From Caldifarciminota bacterium (GTDB lineage: Bacteria > Hydrothermota > Tepidihabitantia > SM23-42), in contig JAGMEL010000301.1 in NCBI GenBank assembly GCA_023128195.1, positions 1 through 7,943 on the forward strand: a DNA stretch of 7,943 bases, given 5' to 3'. The notes beneath the pieces are model-generated. The model was not told where the DNA came from, searched no databases, and saw only the letters and a program-made list of their open reading frames with translations. The position numbers and the translations under genes were made by a program. Positions 5,786 through 7,943 of this stretch are shown here, piece by piece (position 1 is the stretch's first letter; every line of letters begins with the position of its first letter).

Positions 5786-6505
5786 ATGATTATCGGCAAA
5801 AAATTATATTACTTTGACAGCATTGATTCAACAAATCTCTATGCGAGATCTTTAATCAATAAGGCACCCGAGGGAACTGTAGTACTTGCCGATCAACAAA
5901 CCGAGGGTAAAGGTAGGTTCGGCAAAAAATGGTATTCACCAGAAGGTGGTATATGGATGTCAACTATACTCAAACCAGGAAATGTTTCGTTAATATCAAT
6001 TACCGCAGGTGTCGCAGTCTGTGAAACATTTCATATTAATGGTATTATCCTCGGTCTAAAATGGCCCAATGACATTCTATTAAATGGCAAAAAAGTTGCT
6101 GGTATCCTTACCGAAATTATTGATGATACAATCATTTTGGGTATAGGTATAAATTTAAACATTACTAAATTCCCTGACGAACTTGATGGTATTGCAAGCT
6201 CAATTTTTCTTGAGACAAAAAAACACCTGGATAAGAAAATGATCTGTAATCTTTTATATAAACAACTCGATGAATTCTATTCGATGTTAAAAAACAATAT
6301 GACATTTGAGATCCTAACAAAATGGCGGCATTACGCAGTCTTACTCGGTAAAGAAGTTATTGTTGAAATGGGTGATGAAAAGCTGAGCGGTAGGGTACTC
6401 GATATTAATAATAATGGTGCCTTGGTAATCATGCGACCTAATGGCAGAATTGATTATATTCTTGGTGGTGTATGCTACATGAAAAAAAATGATGGTAGAT
6501 TTTAG
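5786..6505 (+). CDS. birA: Biotin-[acyl-CoA carboxylase] ligase, no DNA-binding domain (239 aa)
   Basis: Makes biotinyl-AMP from biotin and ATP and transfers biotin to the carrier-protein lysine. The catalytic domain starts almost at once: SIDSTN (12-17), then the biotinyl-AMP loop EGKGRFGKKW (40-49), SPEGGIWMS (51-59), KWPND (92-96), the lysine-containing GKKVAGIL (101-108) and GIGIN (119-123), followed by the small C-terminal beta domain. There is no N-terminal winged helix, so it is a group I ligase and should not act as the biotin repressor. ATG 5786 is the only plausible start because an in-frame stop (5765-5767) lies just upstream. No Shine-Dalgarno is visible; the bases before ATG are CCTGTCCCCTTTT. 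Its obvious substrate in this window is Lys128 of the carrier encoded at 847-1335. Confidence 0.95.
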   Translation: MIIGKKLYYFDSIDSTNLYARSLINKAPEGTVVLADQQTEGKGRFGKKWYSPEGGIWMSTILKPGNVSLISITAGVAVCETFHINGIILGLKWPNDILLNGKKVAGILTEIIDDTIILGIGINLNITKFPDELDGIASSIFLETKKHLDKKMICNLLYKQLDEFYSMLKNNMTFEILTKWRHYAVLLGKEVIVEMGDEKLSGRVLDINNNGALVIMRPNGRIDYILGGVCYMKKNDGRF

Positions 6506-6543
6506 ATGAATGATGATAGATAAATGGAAGATAATAGCACAGT

Positions 6544-6620
6544 GCATAGCGCAGAGGGCTTAGTGTACAAAAAAGGAAATTCCTACAAAAGGTATTTACA
6601 CTATGCTCTTTGCCCTATGC
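6544..6620. repeat. Imperfect inverted repeat upstream of the cobalamin adenosyltransferase
   Basis: The left arm 6544-6567 and right arm 6597-6620 are inverted copies matching at 20 of 24 positions (GCATAG...TAGTGTA against TACACTA...CTATGC). The loop contains a small palindrome, AGGAAATTCCT (6574-6584). It lies in the 131-bp gap after the biotin ligase, has no following T-run, and ends 16 bp before the next start codon. It is probably a degenerate dispersed palindrome rather than a terminator. Confidence 0.65.
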
Positions 6621-6636
6621 TCTTAGCTTGTTAACT

Positions 6637-7146
6637 ATGATTCAAATATACACTGGTAATGGTAAGGGTAAGACTACTGCTGCTTTAGGTTTAGGGTTGA
6701 GGGCAGTTGGTCACGGCCTTAAGGTAATAATGATTCAGTTTATGAAAGGTGAGATTAACTATGGAGAACTTGAATCAGTCAAGCACCTACCCAATTTTAA
6801 AATCGAACAATATGGACGTCCGGATTTTGTTAATCCTGAAAATCCTGATAAAGAAGACATTCGTTTAGCAAGGCAGGCACTAAAAAGGGCGGCAAAGGTT
6901 ATTAAAGATAAACAATTTGACATAATCATTCTCGACGAGATAAATGTGGTTGTTTCATTTGGTTTAATCAAGGTTGAGGAAGTAATTGAATTAATTAAAA
7001 AAACCTCCAAGAAAACAGAACTTATTCTTACTGGCCGTTATATGCCGGAGGAATTTGTGGAGTACGCAGATCTTATAAGTGAGGTTCGAGAGGTAAAGCA
7101 CCACTTCCAGTCTGGTGTGCCTGCAAGAAAAGGGATAGAATACTGA
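6637..7146 (+). CDS. cobO: Cob(I)alamin adenosyltransferase, CobA/CobO/BtuR family (169 aa)
   Basis: Transfers the adenosyl group of ATP to reduced corrinoid, giving adenosylcobalamin. The P-loop GNGKGKTT (7-14) begins almost at the N-terminus, DEINVV matches the family's acidic Walker-B-like strand, and ILTGRYMPEE and the C-terminal VKHHFQSGVPARKGIEY are characteristic. At 169 residues it is shorter than E. coli BtuR (about 196) because it lacks the N-terminal extension, as in many anaerobes. The frame is open to a TTG at 6610, but that part comes from the upstream inverted repeat, so ATG 6637, which begins the family sequence, is preferred. No Shine-Dalgarno is apparent. Next to a biotin carboxylase system, a role in supplying adenosylcobalamin to methylmalonyl-CoA mutase is a reasonable inference; that enzyme is not in the window. 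Confidence 0.95.
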   Translation: MIQIYTGNGKGKTTAALGLGLRAVGHGLKVIMIQFMKGEINYGELESVKHLPNFKIEQYGRPDFVNPENPDKEDIRLARQALKRAAKVIKDKQFDIIILDEINVVVSFGLIKVEEVIELIKKTSKKTELILTGRYMPEEFVEYADLISEVREVKHHFQSGVPARKGIEY

Positions 7147-7164
7147 TTAAAAAGATTATAAAAA

Positions 7165-7202
7165 AGATTACAGTGATTTTTCCTTTTTTATCTCTGTAAT
7201 CT
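7165..7202. repeat. Hairpin after the adenosyltransferase gene
   Basis: AGATTACAG (7165-7173) and CTGTAATCT (7194-7202) are a perfect 9-bp inverted repeat with a 20-nt T-rich loop, 18 bp after the stop codon. TTGTAATCACT (7213-7223) is a further partial copy. No T-run follows the stem, so it is at best a weak terminator; it may be another dispersed intergenic repeat. It does separate the acyl-CoA/cofactor genes from the rpoZ promoter. Confidence 0.5.
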
Positions 7203-7232
7203 ATCCGTATCTTTGTAATCACTTAATTGTTA

Positions 7233-7260
7233 TTGACATTTTGAGTAAATTACGTAGAAT
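7233..7260 (+). promoter_or_regulatory. Sigma70-type promoter for rpoZ-coaBC
   Basis: A perfect TTGACA -35 (7233-7238) is followed after 16 bp by TAGAAT (7255-7260), one base off the -10 consensus. The expected transcription start (about 7266-7268) falls on the Shine-Dalgarno AGGAGG (7266-7271) of the next gene, so the leader would be only about 10 nt. It is the best promoter match in the window. The match is by eye only. Confidence 0.6.
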
Positions 7261-7275
7261 AGACCAGGAGGTTAC

Positions 7276-7464
7276 ATGATCATCTCAGCAGAAAAAATAT
7301 ATAAGAGATTTGAAAATAAGTACAAAGCGGTTAATGTTGCAGCGTTAGAAGCAAGAAAACTAAAAGATGAGCAGACAAAGGGTTTGTTGGAAGATCATAT
7401 CAAGCCAGTTTTTGAGGCGATTAGAAGATTAATTGCTGGGAAGATAAGGTATAAAGAAGATTGA
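7276..7464 (+). CDS. rpoZ: DNA-directed RNA polymerase subunit omega (62 aa)
   Basis: Small subunit that helps assemble and stabilise the beta-prime subunit of RNA polymerase. NKYKAVNVAALEARKL matches the conserved omega core, followed by a charged segment and KPVFEAIRRLIAGKIRY, the usual position of the second helix region. At 62 residues it is at the short end of the family (E. coli about 91), lacking the variable C-terminal tail. AGGAGG at 7266-7271 precedes ATG 7276. Its last bases overlap the start of coaBC, and this rpoZ-coaBC order is common in bacteria, which supports the call. Confidence 0.9.
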   Translation: MIISAEKIYKRFENKYKAVNVAALEARKLKDEQTKGLLEDHIKPVFEAIRRLIAGKIRYKED

Positions 7465-7943
7465 GGGTTATCGTTGGTATATGCGGCTCAATTGCTGCAT
7501 ATAAGTCTCTTGAGTTAATAAGGCTTCTAAAAAAAGAAGGTGCTGATGTCAAGGTGATTTTGACAAAATCAGCACTCAATTTTATTACACCGTTAAGCTG
7601 TCAAACGCTGTCGGCAAACGAGGTTTTCATTAATCAGTTCATCTTGACCAAAAGTATTAAACATCTTGCTCTATCTCAATGGGCAGATATACTCGTTATT
7701 GGACCTGCTACAGCAAATATTATTGGTAAGACAGCCAGTGGTATTGGCGACGATCTGCTTTCGACGACTATTCTGTCTTTCCAAAAACCAGTTCTGTTTG
7801 TACCGGCAATGGATACCGGAATGTGGCAGAATAGGATTGTTCAAAAGAATGTGAAGACATTAAAAGCGACGGGTTATTATTTTGTAGAACCAGGGATTGG
7901 TTCTCTTGCCTCAGGTAAAATTGGTAAGGGTCGTTTTCCTCAG
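7461..7943 (+). CDS. coaBC: CoaBC, phosphopantothenoylcysteine decarboxylase domain (5' part)
   Basis: Bifunctional coenzyme A biosynthesis enzyme. The N-terminal CoaC half, seen here as 161 residues, is an FMN-dependent decarboxylase that makes phosphopantetheine; the CoaB synthetase half lies beyond the window. Family features in order: VGICGSIAAYKSLELIRLL (5-23), TKSA, catalytic His68 in KHLALSQWAD, GPATAN (81-86), GIGDDLLSTT, PAMDTGMW (115-122) and LASGKIGKGR (149-158). The frame has no ATG near the family start, so TTG 7461 is inferred; its TTGA overlaps the rpoZ stop, implying translational coupling. Two positions differ from the E. coli-type enzyme: Asp118 replaces the Asn of PxMNxxMW, and Ser151 replaces the Cys of the substrate-recognition clamp (ACGD-like segment). 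I recall such variants in Bacteroidetes-type CoaBC. Confidence 0.93.
   Translation, partial: MRVIVGICGSIAAYKSLELIRLLKKEGADVKVILTKSALNFITPLSCQTLSANEVFINQFILTKSIKHLALSQWADILVIGPATANIIGKTASGIGDDLLSTTILSFQKPVLFVPAMDTGMWQNRIVQKNVKTLKATGYYFVEPGIGSLASGKIGKGRFPQ

Noticed and set aside
6610..6636. Upstream TTG start for the cobalamin adenosyltransferase
   Set aside because: The added codons come from the right arm of the inverted repeat 6597-6620 and precede the normal family start at 6637.
7666..7854. Forward open frame of 62 codons within the coaBC region
   Set aside because: It is a shifted-frame shadow of coaBC, whose own frame is uninterrupted to the window end and matches the family throughout.

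Overview
The window is about 8 kb of a moderately AT-rich bacterial chromosome in which every recognisable gene lies on the + strand. Start codons mostly follow good AGGAGG-type Shine-Dalgarno sites, and TGA is used as a normal stop. Gene content (split biotin-dependent acyl-CoA carboxylase, enoyl-CoA hydratase, 3-hydroxyacyl-CoA dehydrogenase, SCP2-type thiolase, cob(I)alamin adenosyltransferase) suggests an anaerobic or fermentative organism handling short acyl-CoAs and propionyl/methylmalonyl-CoA. The gaps full of small repeats resemble genomes of uncultured candidate phyla such as WOR-3/Stahlbacteria; that placement is a low-confidence guess.

Layout: 1-396 is the 3' end of a biotin carboxylase gene. 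397-846 is a repeat-filled gap. 847-1335 encodes a biotin carboxyl carrier protein, 1408-1782 an IscU/NifU Fe-S scaffold, 1816-2592 an enoyl-CoA hydratase, 2748-4085 an unusually long 3-hydroxyacyl-CoA dehydrogenase, and 4291-5538 an SCP2-type thiolase. After another repeat-rich gap come biotin protein ligase (5786-6505) and cob(I)alamin adenosyltransferase (6637-7146). A probable new transcription unit then starts with RNA polymerase omega (7276-7464), overlapped by the start of coaBC (7461 to the window end).

The genes fit together. The ligase can biotinylate Lys128 of the carrier protein. The carrier serves the biotin carboxylase and a carboxyltransferase that is presumably outside the window. 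The adenosyltransferase makes the B12 form needed by a methylmalonyl-CoA mutase (not seen here). Hydratase, dehydrogenase and thiolase form three consecutive steps between enoyl-CoA and acetyl-CoA. rpoZ-coaBC is a housekeeping pair.

The most unusual content is between the genes. Two gaps (404-830 and 4092-4267) carry the same array of small variable-core palindromes, with units of the form GCAG(G/T)ATCG-core-CTCGC arranged head to head. Three copies of a 100-101 bp element with 12-bp terminal inverted repeats (446-545, 645-745, 5641-5740) each sit between perfect 4-bp direct repeats (CTCG, CGAG, CTGG). The second array is a natural empty site for the first two copies, so these look like a miniature transposable element that has moved within this lineage. 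I found no CRISPR, no rRNA or tRNA gene, and no transposase.
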